Shown: positions 42,637 to 51,818 of the stretch, one piece after another
Numbering within the stretch: position 1 is the first letter of the stretch
Layout: each line of letters starts with the position of its first letter
Assembly (NCBI RefSeq): GCF_900119165.1
Contig: NZ_FPJG01000006.1
Coordinates: 2,976,001 to 3,040,000 of the forward strand
Reading direction: 5' to 3'
DNA from: Amycolatopsis australiensis
GTDB taxonomy: Bacteria; Actinomycetota; Actinomycetes; Mycobacteriales; Pseudonocardiaceae
Length of the DNA: 64,000 nucleotides
Program-made: the position numbers and the translations under genes
The notes under the pieces: model-generated
Databases searched by the model: none
Told to the model about the DNA's origin: nothing
Seen by the model: only the letters and a program-made list of their open reading frames with translations

Positions 42637-43845
42637 GTGAGCGAGTCCACTCGCGAAACCCGCGTGCGGGGTATGGCCGGCGCCTTCGGCGACCTCGCGC
42701 GGCTCCTCCGCGAGAACGCGGACAGGCTGGCGGACGAGATCGTCACCGAGATCGTGGCGAAGGTGCCGACCTACGCGGCCGTCACCCCGGCCTCACTGCG
42801 CAGGTCGCTGGGGCAGCACATCGAAACCGCGTCCCGTTCGCTGACCGTCGGGAAGGCTCCCGAGCGGGTGCCGGACGTGTCCGTGGCCGCCGAGCGGGCC
42901 CGGTCCGGCATTCCGATCGAACACGTCCTGCTCGCCATCCGGTTGTCTTTCCAGGCGCTGCGGGAATTCGTGATCGGCGCGGCGACTGAGCTGGGCATCG
43001 AACCCGGCGTCCAGCTCGAGGGCGTCCGCATCCTGTGGGAGGTCAACGACCTCATCAGCCGCGAGTACGCGGTGGCGCACCGCGACGAGGACCTCGACAT
43101 GGCGCGCACCGCCGAGACGCGTCGTGTCGAGTTCGTGCGCCGCCTGCTCCGGGACGGCGTGAACACACCCGACATGGGACTGCACGCGGCTTCGTTCGGG
43201 CTGGCCGCCACGGCGCGCTACCGCGCCTTCCGGGCGCGGCCCGCGGTCGGGGAAACGGCGGGACAGCTGCTGCAACAACTCCTGAGCTGGGGGAACGCAC
43301 ACCGCCTCGCGCCGTTCGGCGCGGTCGTGGAAGGCGACGCGGTCGGCATCCTCACCGGCGAGGACCTGCCCGGTGCGGGACCGACGGCCGGAATCGGCCC
43401 GGCCGTCGAGCTGAGCCAGATCCACGAGTCCTACCGCGTAGCGGGACAGATGAACCAGGTCGGCCTCGAATTCGGCCGCACCGGACCGCAGACTCTGGAA
43501 AACCTCACGCTGCACGTCGCGGTGGCCTCCGAGCACAGCGTCGGCGACCACCTCGTCGAACGCATCCTCGCCCCCCTGCTCGCGCAGGGCGGGTTCGGGC
43601 GGGAGCTCCTTTCCTCCCTCGACGCCTTCCTCGCCACCGGCATGAACACCGCGGCGGCGGCCGAGGGGCTCGTCATACACCCCAACACCTTGCGGTACCG
43701 GATCAACCAGGTGAAGCAGCTTTCCGGGCTGAGCCTGGAATCCGCGCAGGAGATCAGCGAGGTGTGGTGGGCGCTGCGCCGTCACGAATGGAAGGCGCGC
43801 ACCAAAGTGGACACCCCCACTGCCGGCGATTCCGGCAACCCCTGA
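42637..43845 (+). CDS. PucR-family transcriptional regulator
   Basis: A 402-residue activator-type regulator. The N-terminal part (ADRLADEIVTEIVAKVPTYA, RSGIPIEHVLLAIRLSFQAL) is the RsbR-like/CdaR input region; the C-terminus holds the PucR HTH (LLSSLDAFLATGMNTAAAAE and GLVIHPNTLRYRINQVKQLS). GTG 42637 follows AAAGGAGG by five bases. It is divergent from the six-gene acyl-CoA operon and most likely controls it. A 24-bp palindrome lies just upstream. Confidence 0.92.
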   Translation: MSESTRETRVRGMAGAFGDLARLLRENADRLADEIVTEIVAKVPTYAAVTPASLRRSLGQHIETASRSLTVGKAPERVPDVSVAAERARSGIPIEHVLLAIRLSFQALREFVIGAATELGIEPGVQLEGVRILWEVNDLISREYAVAHRDEDLDMARTAETRRVEFVRRLLRDGVNTPDMGLHAASFGLAATARYRAFRARPAVGETAGQLLQQLLSWGNAHRLAPFGAVVEGDAVGILTGEDLPGAGPTAGIGPAVELSQIHESYRVAGQMNQVGLEFGRTGPQTLENLTLHVAVASEHSVGDHLVERILAPLLAQGGFGRELLSSLDAFLATGMNTAAAAEGLVIHPNTLRYRINQVKQLSGLSLESAQEISEVWWALRRHEWKARTKVDTPTAGDSGNP

Positions 43846-44676
43846 CCCGGGGTTCGGTCCGGGCTTGCGCTCCCGGCGCTGACCGGGACGAGATCCGGTA
43901 CGGACAGTGTGATTCCACCCACGGCGACCTCCGGCTCTCCTCCGGCATGCCGCCGGTTCCGCAGGCGTCGACCGGCTTCAAGCTTTGAGCACGACGTGGG
44001 ACAGCGCCGGAACTAGCTCTGTCCAAGCATCTCGACGAATCGAATGGAACGGCATGTTCGTGTTCTGGCACTGGAAACAGACGGTGCCGGTGCGCATCCG
44101 GCCGCCCACCCGCGGAGGTGCTGCACCCGGCGGCGATCCGAGACGTGGTGCTGACCGCGGAAGCCGCGGGATTCACCCTCGTCACCTTCGCCGGCTCGCC
44201 GCTGCGCCCGGGCCGCCCGGCGAGGTCGCCGGACGGCTGAAAGCCGGTGGCCGCGCCGCGGAACTCTCTGGGACGGAGCCCGGTGATGATGCCGACCCAA
44301 GCTCAGCGGTCTTGACGCTGGTATCCCCGGACCGCAACCTCATGCTGATCGACCTGCGGGAAGCCGAGTCGAGGCGTCGTCCTTGCGATGGCCCGGGATC
44401 TTGCGGCGGCACCGTGGCCGGCTCGCACGCAGATCACGCTCGTCGGCACCGCAGGATGTCGGCCGGACGCCACCCGGAGCGAGCCGCACCCGGACCGGCC
44501 GCAGCGCGGTCTCGCCGAGCGAGATTGCGTGGTTTCGGACCTAAAGCAAGCCATGGAGCCGATGCGGCGAGGAAGCTGGCCGGAGCCATCCCGCGCAAGC
44601 TCTGCACCCAACCTCGGGCTCGCAGGAGGCCACAAAGGACAGAGAGAAAGCGGACGACATGATTCCAGATACCACA
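43846..44676. other. Gene-free stretch with coding relics
   Basis: No intact gene. Around 44108-44230 the plus strand reads EVLHPAAIRDVVLTAEAAGF and TLVTFAGSPLRPGRP, like a piece of a flavin-dependent luciferase-type monooxygenase. Around 44320-44480 there are LTLVSPDRNLMLIDLREAES and MARDLAAAPWPARTQITLVG in different frames, like part of a large LysM-type membrane protein. Both look like decay remnants. Confidence 0.45.
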
Positions 44677-44678
44677 AA

Positions 44679-44707
44679 CCCCAGGTCGATGGAGATCGAA
44701 CCTGGGG
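44679..44707 (-). terminator. Hairpin downstream of tRNA-Lys
   Basis: CCCCAGGT and ACCTGGGG pair across 13 bases, ten bases after the 3' end of the tRNA on its strand. There is no T-tract. Confidence 0.6.
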
Positions 44708-44716
44708 TGTGAGGGG

Positions 44717-44789
44717 TGCGCCATCAGGGACTCGAACCCCGAACCCGCTGGTTAAGAGCCAGCTGCTCTGCCAATTGAGCTAATGGCGC
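44717..44789 (-). tRNA. tRNA-Lys (anticodon CTT)
   Basis: A 73-nt cloverleaf: acceptor GCGCCAT/ATGGCGC, D-arm GCTCAATTGGCAGAGC, anticodon stem GCTGG/CCAGC around CTCTTAA, and T-arm CGGGG-TTCGAGT-CCCTG. The anticodon CTT reads AAG. No CCA is encoded (the next bases are CCC). It stands alone between decay remnants and the L,D-transpeptidase gene. Confidence 0.95.
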
Positions 44790-44955
44790 CGGTGTCTGCC
44801 GGAGGTTTCCCTCGGCGACGTGGAAAACATTAGCACCCCCTGTGGAGGCCCTTTCGCGGGGGGTCCCTTAACCGGGTTCCGGTGTTGCCGTCCCCCGGTC
44901 GGGGCTGGTCGGGCACACTGGAGCCGGACATCGACGGCGAAACAGGCAGGTGGGC

Positions 44956-46143
44956 ATGAGGGGTTCGACCGGTGTGGGGGCGCGGCTGCTGGTGGCCGTC
45001 GGCGTGATCGGGCTCACTTTGGCCGGGTGCAGTAGCAGCCCATCGAGTGAACCGGTCGCGACGTCGTCGAGCGCGCCGCAGCCCGTCGCGAAGGCTGCCG
45101 TCCTCACGCTCACGCCCGGCAAGGACGCCAAGGACGTCGCGCCCGGGGAACCCGTGAGCGTCGGTGTTGCCGACGGGAAGGTCGGGGACGTCAAGCTGAC
45201 CGGGGCCGATGGCAAGGTCGTCGCCGGGAAGGTGCGGGCCGGCGGCTCCGGGTGGGACTCCGCCGAGCCGCTCGGCTACGGCAAGACCTACACCCTCACG
45301 GCCACCGCGACCGGCTCCGACGGCAAGCCCGTGACGCAGACCTCGTCCTTCACGACCGTCAAGCCCGCCCGGCAGCTCAGCGTCTCGGTGAACCTCGACG
45401 AAGGTGAGACCGTCGGCGTCGGCATGCCGCTGATCTTCACCTTCAGCGGGAACGTCACCGACAAGGCCGCCGCCGAGAAGGCGCTCAAGGTCACCGCCGA
45501 GCCGGCCACCGAGGGCGCCTTCCGGTGGTTCGGCGACAAGCAGGTCGTCTGGCGGCCGAAGGACTACTGGAAGAGCGGCACCAAGCTGAAGGTCGACGCC
45601 GCCGTCTACGGCAAGCCGCTCGGCAAGGGCAGCTACGGCCGTGAGGACAAGACGATCACCGCCGCGGTCGGCGACAAGCTCGTCGCGGTCGCCGACGGCC
45701 AGACCCACCAGATGACCGTCTCGATCAACGACAAGGAAGTCAAGACCATGCCGACCTCCATGGGCAAGCCGGGGCACAACACGCCCGCCGGCACCTACAC
45801 CGTGATGAGCGAGCACACCGGCTACACCATGGACTCCGGCACCTATGGCGTCCCCGAAGACGCTCCCGGCGGCTACCGCACCTTCGTCCAGTACGCCGTG
45901 CGCCTGTCCTACAGCGGCATCTTCTACCACTCCGCGCCGTGGTCGGTGCGGCAGCAGGGGCACAGCAACGTCAGCCACGGCTGCCTCAACCTGTCCACCG
46001 AAAACACGAAGTGGCTGATGGACACGTCCAAGAAGGGCGACGTCGTCACGGTCCGGAACAGCGGCGGCCCGAAGCTCGAACCCACCGACGGCTGGAGCTA
46101 CTGGCAGCTGTCCTGGGACGACTGGCGCGCCGCCGGCAACTAG
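44956..46143 (+). CDS. L,D-transpeptidase lipoprotein
   Basis: A 395-residue cell-wall enzyme. The signal ends in IGLTLAGCSS, a lipobox near residue 25. Two Ig-like domains follow (LTLTPGKDAKDVAPGEPVSV; SVNLDEGETVGVGMPLIFTF), then the YkuD catalytic domain with the motif HSAPWSVRQQGHSNVSHGCL, where Cys is the nucleophile. It makes 3-3 peptidoglycan crosslinks, as mycobacterial LdtB-type enzymes do. ATG 44956 has AGGTGG just upstream. The stop overlaps the convergent HxlR gene by the four bases CTAG. Confidence 0.94.
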   Translation: MRGSTGVGARLLVAVGVIGLTLAGCSSSPSSEPVATSSSAPQPVAKAAVLTLTPGKDAKDVAPGEPVSVGVADGKVGDVKLTGADGKVVAGKVRAGGSGWDSAEPLGYGKTYTLTATATGSDGKPVTQTSSFTTVKPARQLSVSVNLDEGETVGVGMPLIFTFSGNVTDKAAAEKALKVTAEPATEGAFRWFGDKQVVWRPKDYWKSGTKLKVDAAVYGKPLGKGSYGREDKTITAAVGDKLVAVADGQTHQMTVSINDKEVKTMPTSMGKPGHNTPAGTYTVMSEHTGYTMDSGTYGVPEDAPGGYRTFVQYAVRLSYSGIFYHSAPWSVRQQGHSNVSHGCLNLSTENTKWLMDTSKKGDVVTVRNSGGPKLEPTDGWSYWQLSWDDWRAAGN

Positions 46144-46478
46144 CGGTCGTCGTAGGCCGCGCGGGCGGCGTCGATCAGCGGCAGGTGCGCGATGCTCCAC
46201 TCGAGCAGCGGCGCGGTCGCTTCCCGCAGCGTCCGGCCCATCGGCGTCAGTTCGTACTCGACGTGCGGTGGCATGACGTTGCGGACCCTCCGCGTCACGA
46301 TCCCGTCCCGCTCCAGGTCGCGCAGGGTGACGGTGAGCATGCGCTGGCTGATGCCCTCGACGGACCGCTTGAGCTCGGTGAACCGCCGCGGCCCGTCCTT
46401 GAGCATGCGCACGACCAGCAGCGCCCACTTGTCCCCGACGATCGCGAGGACTTCGCGGGCCTTGCACGGGTCCGCCAT
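46140..46478 (-). CDS. HxlR-family regulator
   Basis: A 112-residue HxlR regulator: CKAREVLAIVGDKWALLVVR, RRFTELKRSVEGISQRMLTV, TLRDLERDGIVTRRV, PPHVEYELTPMGRTL. A single Cys near the N-terminus (ADPCKAREV) is at the place used for redox or electrophile sensing in HypR/QorR-type members. AGGAGG lies six bases before the ATG. It is divergent from the alpha/beta hydrolase at 46598, its likely target; AGTGCCT and AGGCACT flank the spacer. Confidence 0.93.
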   Translation of the reverse strand: MADPCKAREVLAIVGDKWALLVVRMLKDGPRRFTELKRSVEGISQRMLTVTLRDLERDGIVTRRVRNVMPPHVEYELTPMGRTLREATAPLLEWSIAHLPLIDAARAAYDDR

Positions 46479-46597
46479 GGTTACCTCCTGAGAACCGGGG
46501 CACGGAAAAGTGCCTTATTGCCCGGTCCGCGCCGAGTGGATCACGATGGTTCCGGTTACTGAATGGTACCGAGGCACTGACCGGAACTGAGGTGGGC

Positions 46598-47296
46598 ATG
46601 GCGACTTTCTTGCTGGTACACGGCGCTTGGCACAGCGGACGGGCCTGGGATCGGGTGGTCCCGCTGCTGGAGTCGGCGGGACATCGGGTGCTCGCACCGT
46701 CGTTGACCGGCTACGGCGACAAGGCGCACCTGCTGAGCCCCGAGGTCGGGCTCGACACGCACGTCGACGACGTCGCCGGCCTGATCGAAGACGAGCGTCT
46801 CGACGACGTCGTGCTCGTCGGCCACAGCTACGCCGGGCTGGTCATCTCGTCGGTGGCGAACCAGGTGCCGGAGCGGATCGCGCACCTGGTCTACCTCGAC
46901 GCGATGGTCCCCGAGGACGGCGAAACCGCCGTGGACGTCCTGCCCGTCACCAAGCAGCTGATCGACGCGGCCGTCGACGGCTGGCGGGTGCCGCCGCTGC
47001 CGGAGCAGCCGCCGCCGCTGGGCCTGTTCGGGGTCACCGATCCCGACGACGTCGCCTGGCTGCGCTCGATGCTGTCCGACCAGCCGGTGCGCTGCCTCCA
47101 GCAGCCCGTCCGGCTGGACAACCCGGCCGTGCACGCGATCCCGCGCACGCACATCCACTGCGTCGGCGGGCGGCCGGAGGGGATCACGCGACGTCCCGCG
47201 CCGCCGGGCGCGCGCGTGCAGGAGCTGCCGACCGGGCACGACTGCATGATCACCATGCCCGCCGAGCTGGCCGGCCTCCTGCTGGAGACGGCCTAG
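46598..47296 (+). CDS. Alpha/beta hydrolase (salicylate-esterase-like)
   Basis: A 232-residue hydrolase of the plant-esterase-like group: TFLLVHGAWHSGRAWDRVVP with HG oxyanion hole, nucleophile elbow VVLVGHSYAGLVI near residue 77 and catalytic His in LPTGHDCMITMPAEL near 217. The Asp/Glu acid is not at a standard spot, as the region before it (HIHCVGGRPEG) is short. It is divergent from the HxlR gene. ATG 46598 has AGG five bases upstream. Its stop overlaps the convergent transporter stop by CTAG. Confidence 0.9.
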   Translation: MATFLLVHGAWHSGRAWDRVVPLLESAGHRVLAPSLTGYGDKAHLLSPEVGLDTHVDDVAGLIEDERLDDVVLVGHSYAGLVISSVANQVPERIAHLVYLDAMVPEDGETAVDVLPVTKQLIDAAVDGWRVPPLPEQPPPLGLFGVTDPDDVAWLRSMLSDQPVRCLQQPVRLDNPAVHAIPRTHIHCVGGRPEGITRRPAPPGARVQELPTGHDCMITMPAELAGLLLETA

Positions 47297-48717
47297 CCGT
47301 CCTGGGCCGAGGTGCGGACGAGTTCCCGCGCCTCGGCCTCGGTCGACACCGACGGGCCCGAGCCCCACAGCGGCTGGTTCGCCGTCTCGCGGCTGAAGAA
47401 CACCGCGACCGCGCCGATCGCGCCGGCCGCCATCAGGTACCAGGCCGGCCAGAAGTCGTGGCCGGTGGCCGAGATCAGCGACTGCATCACCAGCGGTGTC
47501 GTGCCGCCGAAGAGCGACACGGAGATGTTGAACGCGATGGACAGCGCGCCGTAGCGGATGGCGGTCGGGAACAACGCCGGCAGCGCCGAGGGCATCGACA
47601 CCTCGAAGCAGAGCAGCAGCAGGCCGAGCCCCATCAGGCCGAGGAACGTCACGACGAGGCCGCCGTCGTGCACGAGCAGCATGAGCGGCCAGGACAGCAG
47701 GACGTAGCCGAGGCAGCCCGCCATCATCACGGGCTTGCGGCCGACGTGGTCGGTGATCCGGCCGCCGACCATGATGAGCAACATCATCACGACCATGACG
47801 ACGATGATCAGCAGCAGGCCGTGGGTGGCGTCGAGGTGCAGCTGCTCGGACAGGTACGTCGGCATGTACGACAGCAGCATGTAGTCGGTGACGTTGAACA
47901 CGAGCACGAGACCGACGCAGATGAGCAGCGCGGGCCAGTACTCGGTGAACATCTTCCAGAACGGCTCGCCGGAGCGGCCGCGCTTCTCGGCTTCCTCCGC
48001 GTGCTTCTGGAACGCCGGGGTCTCCTCCAGCTTCAGCCGCAGGTAGAGGCCGATGACGCCGAGCGGGCCGGCGACGAGGAACGGGATCCGCCAGCCCCAG
48101 TCGAGCAGCGTCTCGTGCGGGACCCAGGCCTTCATCCCGGTCACGACGGACGCGCCGAGCACATACCCGGACAGCGTGCCGAATTCGAGCCAGGAGCCCA
48201 TGAATCCGCGTCGCTTGTCGGGGGAGTACTCGGCGATGAAGGTGGTCGCGCCGCCGTACTCGCCGCCGGTGGAGAAGCCCTGCACCATCCGCGCGAGGAC
48301 GAGCAGGACGGGCGACCAGACGCCGATCGTCGTGTAGGACGGGATCAGGCCGATGCAGAGCGTCCCGATGGCCATCATGATCATGGTGACGGCCAGCACC
48401 TTCTGCCGTCCGATGCGGTCGCCGAGCGGTCCGAAGACGAGCCCGCCGAGCGGCCGCATGAGGAAGGCGGCGGTGAAGGCGCCGAACGTCCCGATCAGCC
48501 GGATGCCGGGCGAGACGCTGGCGGGGAAGAAGACCTCGGAGATGGTGTCGGCGATGTAGGCGTAGACGCCGAAGTCGAACCACTCCATGGCGTTGCCGAG
48601 CGCGGCGGCCCCGACGGCCCGCTTGAGCAGCGACCGGTCGACGACGGTGATGTCCTCGAACCGCAGTTTCTTCTTCCGGCCCCTGACTTTCGGTGCTGAA
48701 CGTTCCACGACAGACAC
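47293..48717 (-). CDS. MHS-family MFS transporter (ProP-like)
   Basis: A 474-residue transporter with 12 membrane segments. Signatures include LGNAMEWFDFGVYAYIADTI in TM1, the motif-A loop VFGPLGDRIGRQKVL, ARMVQGFSTGGEYGGATTFI and WGWRIPFLVAGPLGVIGLYL. It resembles ProP-type compatible-solute/proline symporters and dicarboxylate importers. GTG 48717 is chosen because upstream sequence belongs to the tRNA-His terminator; no strong ribosome site was seen. It is complete, unlike the deleted relative at 41465. Confidence 0.92.
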   Translation of the reverse strand: MSVVERSAPKVRGRKKKLRFEDITVVDRSLLKRAVGAAALGNAMEWFDFGVYAYIADTISEVFFPASVSPGIRLIGTFGAFTAAFLMRPLGGLVFGPLGDRIGRQKVLAVTMIMMAIGTLCIGLIPSYTTIGVWSPVLLVLARMVQGFSTGGEYGGATTFIAEYSPDKRRGFMGSWLEFGTLSGYVLGASVVTGMKAWVPHETLLDWGWRIPFLVAGPLGVIGLYLRLKLEETPAFQKHAEEAEKRGRSGEPFWKMFTEYWPALLICVGLVLVFNVTDYMLLSYMPTYLSEQLHLDATHGLLLIIVVMVVMMLLIMVGGRITDHVGRKPVMMAGCLGYVLLSWPLMLLVHDGGLVVTFLGLMGLGLLLLCFEVSMPSALPALFPTAIRYGALSIAFNISVSLFGGTTPLVMQSLISATGHDFWPAWYLMAAGAIGAVAVFFSRETANQPLWGSGPSVSTEAEARELVRTSAQDG

Positions 48718-48798
48718 GGTGCACCGCCGTTCGGCCGTTCGCACGCTGAGCCATCCGGCCGTGAGGGTTGCCACGAAGGCCGTAGTGCCGGGAACGCG

Positions 48799-48845
48799 AA
48801 AAACCCCAGCCTGGCTGCGGGCCGTGAGGCCCGACCAAACTGGGG
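48799..48845 (-). terminator. Rho-independent terminator of tRNA-His
   Basis: On the minus strand CCCCAG...CTGGGG encloses CGGGCC-TCAC-GGCCCG and is followed by TTTTT. It ends the tRNA-His transcript about seven bases after the tRNA. Confidence 0.85.
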
Positions 48846-48851
48846 TGATGG

Positions 48852-48925
48852 GGTGAGCGACGGGTTTCGAACCCGCGACCTCCTGGACCACAACCAGGTG
48901 CTCTACCAGCTGAGCTACGCCCACC
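48852..48925 (-). tRNA. tRNA-His (anticodon GTG)
   Basis: Cloverleaf with acceptor GTGGGCG/CGCTCAC plus the extra G-1:C73 pair that marks tRNA-His, D-arm GCTCAGCTGGTAGAGC, anticodon stem CCTGG/CCAGG around TTGTGGT, and T-arm GCGGG-TTCGAAA-CCCGT. No encoded CCA. It is followed by a rho-independent terminator. Confidence 0.95.
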
Positions 48926-49000
48926 ATCGCCGAGGGAACCGCGTGCGATCACCTCGATGGCAGTAATCGTAGCGGGTGCCCTCGGGCAGGTTGCAGGGGG

Positions 49001-49609
49001 TTACCTCTGGTGCCGTTCCTGCACTTCAGCGGCCGCGGCCTTGGCTTCGTCGCTGGTCGGGCCGGGCTGCTGGACGAAGGCCGTGCGCCGGTAGTAGTCG
49101 AGTTCGCCGATCGACTCCCTGATGTCGGCGAGCGCGCGGTGCGCGAGGCCCTTCTCCGGCTTGGCGTAGTAGATCCGCGGGTACCAGCGGCGGACGAGTT
49201 CCTTGACGGAGGAGACGTCGACCATCCGGTAGTGCAGGTGGGCGTCGAGGGCCGGCATGTCACGGGCGATGAAGCCGCGGTCGGTGCCGATCGAGTTGCC
49301 GGCCAGCGGCGCGGTGCCCGGCTCGGGGACGTGCTCGCGGATGTACTCGAGGACGCGGCGTTCGGCTTCTTCGAGCGTGACGGTGGAGCGGCGGACCTCT
49401 TCGGTGAGGCCGGAGTGGGCGTGCATCTCGCGGACGACTTCGGGCATGCCGCCGAGCTTTTCCTCGTCGGCGTGGATGACGATGTCGACTCCTTCGCCGA
49501 GCACGGTGAGCTCCGCGTCGGTCACGAGGGCGGCGATTTCGATCAACGCGTCCTTGCCGAGGTCGAGCCCCGTCATCTCGCAGTCGATCCAGACTAGGCG
49601 GTCGGTCAC
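49001..49609 (-). CDS. orn: Oligoribonuclease
   Basis: A 202-residue DEDDh 3'-5' exonuclease. The acidic residues are visible in [20 protein letters not shown], in [16 protein letters not shown] and in [15 protein letters not shown] with the catalytic His. It degrades 2-5 nt RNA fragments and pGpG in the cytoplasm. Length is standard for actinobacterial Orn. GTG 49609 is the start; the gene is divergent from the HerA-like ATPase. Confidence 0.96.
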   Translation of the reverse strand: MTDRLVWIDCEMTGLDLGKDALIEIAALVTDAELTVLGEGVDIVIHADEEKLGGMPEVVREMHAHSGLTEEVRRSTVTLEEAERRVLEYIREHVPEPGTAPLAGNSIGTDRGFIARDMPALDAHLHYRMVDVSSVKELVRRWYPRIYYAKPEKGLAHRALADIRESIGELDYYRRTAFVQQPGPTSDEAKAAAAEVQERHQR

Positions 49610-49724
49610 CCGGTGACCCTAACCCGACACGGGGATACGAGTGGCGTTACCTGCGCGTACGGCGCGTTACGCTCGCCAGGCCGCAACCAGGTGTGGTGCA
49701 GGACACAGGATCGGGGAGCTGCGA

Positions 49725-51260
49725 GTGACCGAGCAGGGGTCGCCGGCGAGCGAGATCGCCGCCGGTTATGCGAGTGAGGGTGCCGCGCTGGAACTGGGCG
49801 CGGTGGTGATCGACGGGCAGGTGGACGCCGCCGCGGCGGTGCGCCTGCCGCTGGCGACGCTGAACCGGCACGGCTTGGTGGCGGGCGCGACCGGGACGGG
49901 CAAGACGAAGACGTTGCAGCTGGTCTCGGAGCAGCTGTCGGCCGCCGGCGTCCCGGTGGTGCTCGCGGACGTGAAGGGCGACCTGTCCGGGCTGGCGGCG
50001 GCGGGCGAGGCGAACGACAAGGTCGCGAAGCGGGCGCAGGAGCTGGGCGACGACTGGACGGGGACGGCGTTCCCGGTGCAGTTCCTGTCCCTGGGCACCG
50101 GCGGGAAGGGCTCGCCGATCCGCGCGACGATCACCAGCTTCGGGCCGGTGCTGCTGTCGAAGGTGCTGGGCCTGAACGAGACGCAGGAGTCGACGCTCGG
50201 CCTGATCTTCCACTGGGCCGACCAGCGCGGCCTGGCGCTGCTGGACACCAAGGACCTCCGGTCGGTCATCACGCACCTGACCAGCGACGAGGGCAAGCAG
50301 GACCTCAAGGGCATCGGCGGTGTCTCGGCCGCGACGGCCGGGGTGATCCTGCGTGCGCTGTCCAATCTGGAGGCTCAGGGCGGCGAGGACTTCTTCGGCG
50401 AACCCGAGCTGGACGTGCACGACCTCATGCGCCAGTCCGACGGCAAAGGTGTCGTGACGCTGCTGGAGCTGGACAACCTGCAGTCGAAGCCGGCGTTGTT
50501 CTCGACGTTCCTCATGTGGCTGCTGGCCGAACTGTTCGAGGAGCTGCCGGAGGAAGGCGATCTCGACAAGCCGAAGCTGGTGTTCTTCTTCGACGAGGCG
50601 CACCTGCTGTTCAACGACGCGTCGAAGGCGTTCCTCGAGCGCATCGAGCAGACCGTGAAGCTGATCCGGTCGAAGGGCGTCGGCGTGTTCTTCTGCACCC
50701 AGCTGCCCACGGACATCCCGAACAACGTGCTTTCCCAGCTCGGCGCCCGGATCCAGCACGCGTTGCGCGCGTTCACGCCCGACGACCAGGCGGCGCTCGC
50801 CAAGACGGTCAAGACCTACCCGAAGACGAAGTTCTACGAGCTCGACACGGCGTTGACGTCGCTGGGCATCGGCGAAGCGATCGTCACGGTGCTTTCCGAG
50901 CGGGGCGCGCCGACGCCGGTGGCGTGGACGAGGTTGCGTGCACCGCGCTCGAAGATGGGCTCGATCGGCGCGGAGGCCGTCGCGGCCGCGGTCGCTTCGT
51001 CGGACCTGCACGCGAAGTACTCCGAGACGATCGACCGCGAGTCGGCCTACGAGAAGCTGGCCGCGAAGGTGGCCCAGGCACCCGCCCCTGACGCTCCGGC
51101 GGCACCGGCTCCTTCTCCGGCCCCAGCGCCGGAGAAGGACGAGCCCGGGTTCATCGAGTCGGCGATGAAGAACCCGGCGGTCAAGTCGTTCATGCGGTCC
51201 GCCGCGAGCGCCCTGGGCCGCGAGATCACCCGCGGGCTGTTCGGCAACCGGAGGCGGTGA
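49725..51260 (+). CDS. HerA-like ATPase (DUF853)
   Basis: A 511-residue RecA-fold ATPase. Walker A is in HGLVAGATGTGKTKTLQLV near residue 52; VVLADVKGDLSGLAAAG follows; Walker B is in KLVFFFDEAHLLFNDASKAF near 287; IRSKGVGVFFCTQLPTDIPN is the sensor region. The C-terminus is a Pro/Ala-rich linker and a short basic tail (FMRSAASALGREITRGLFG). Members of DUF853 resemble HerA/FtsK pumps; the cellular role is not settled. GTG 49725 follows GGGGAG by eight bases. Confidence 0.93.
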   Translation: MTEQGSPASEIAAGYASEGAALELGAVVIDGQVDAAAAVRLPLATLNRHGLVAGATGTGKTKTLQLVSEQLSAAGVPVVLADVKGDLSGLAAAGEANDKVAKRAQELGDDWTGTAFPVQFLSLGTGGKGSPIRATITSFGPVLLSKVLGLNETQESTLGLIFHWADQRGLALLDTKDLRSVITHLTSDEGKQDLKGIGGVSAATAGVILRALSNLEAQGGEDFFGEPELDVHDLMRQSDGKGVVTLLELDNLQSKPALFSTFLMWLLAELFEELPEEGDLDKPKLVFFFDEAHLLFNDASKAFLERIEQTVKLIRSKGVGVFFCTQLPTDIPNNVLSQLGARIQHALRAFTPDDQAALAKTVKTYPKTKFYELDTALTSLGIGEAIVTVLSERGAPTPVAWTRLRAPRSKMGSIGAEAVAAAVASSDLHAKYSETIDRESAYEKLAAKVAQAPAPDAPAAPAPSPAPAPEKDEPGFIESAMKNPAVKSFMRSAASALGREITRGLFGNRRR

Positions 51261-51326
51261 GAAAACCTGACGCAACCTGTCAGGTATGGCTGCGATGCTG
51301 GTGGCCACATCGAAGAAGGGAACACC

Positions 51327-51704
51327 ATGACCAGCACCGCCACCGCGTCGTTCACCGTCGACCAGTGGGAGCCGCAGGCGACCGACGAGTTCGCCGGCAA
51401 CGAGCTCGGCCGGGTGGCGATCGCCAAGACCTTCACCGGGGCGGTCGAGGGAACCAGCAAGGTCGAGCTCCTGACCGTGAACAACGCGACTTCGCGCGCG
51501 TACGTCGGTTTCGAGCGGCTCGAAGTCTCGGTCGACGGCCGCAAGGGCAGCTTCGTCCTGCACCACACGGCCGACGAGGAGTCCGGCATGACCGTGCAGA
51601 TCCTCACCGGCTCCGGGGCGGGCGAGCTGGCCGGGATCGCCGGGACGGCGGAGATCGAGATCGACGGCGACGACCACCGCCTGACCCTCACCTACACGCT
51701 CTGA
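51327..51704 (+). CDS. DUF3224 protein
   Basis: A 125-residue beta-barrel-like protein of the DUF3224 family: TATASFTVDQWEPQATDEFA, VAIAKTFTGAVEGTSKVELL, GSFVLHHTADEESGMTVQIL and TGSGAGELAGIAGTAEIEID are the conserved strands. The fold resembles allene-oxide-cyclase/lipocalin barrels; function unknown. AAGGGA lies about eight bases before the ATG. It ends at a strong bidirectional hairpin. Confidence 0.92.
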   Translation: MTSTATASFTVDQWEPQATDEFAGNELGRVAIAKTFTGAVEGTSKVELLTVNNATSRAYVGFERLEVSVDGRKGSFVLHHTADEESGMTVQILTGSGAGELAGIAGTAEIEIDGDDHRLTLTYTL

Positions 51705-51712
51705 CCAGCACG

Positions 51713-51755
51713 AAGGCCGTTTCGAGAGCCCCCGATCGACTCTCGAAACGGCCTT
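51713..51755. terminator. Bidirectional hairpin terminator
   Basis: Perfect 16-bp arms AAGGCCGTTTCGAGAG and CTCTCGAAACGGCCTT with an 11-base loop sit between the convergent DUF3224 and HtrA-type genes. Confidence 0.88.
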
Positions 51756-51818
51756 CGCCCATCCCCGCTCCCCGAAAGCGGGTGGACGGGCCGCCCCGAC
51801 CACGGCCCGTCCGCGTCC

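Noticed and set aside
47293..48927. Transporter ORF extended upstream to 48927
   Set aside because: The extra N-terminus is translated from tRNA-His and its terminator; the family homology starts after 48717.
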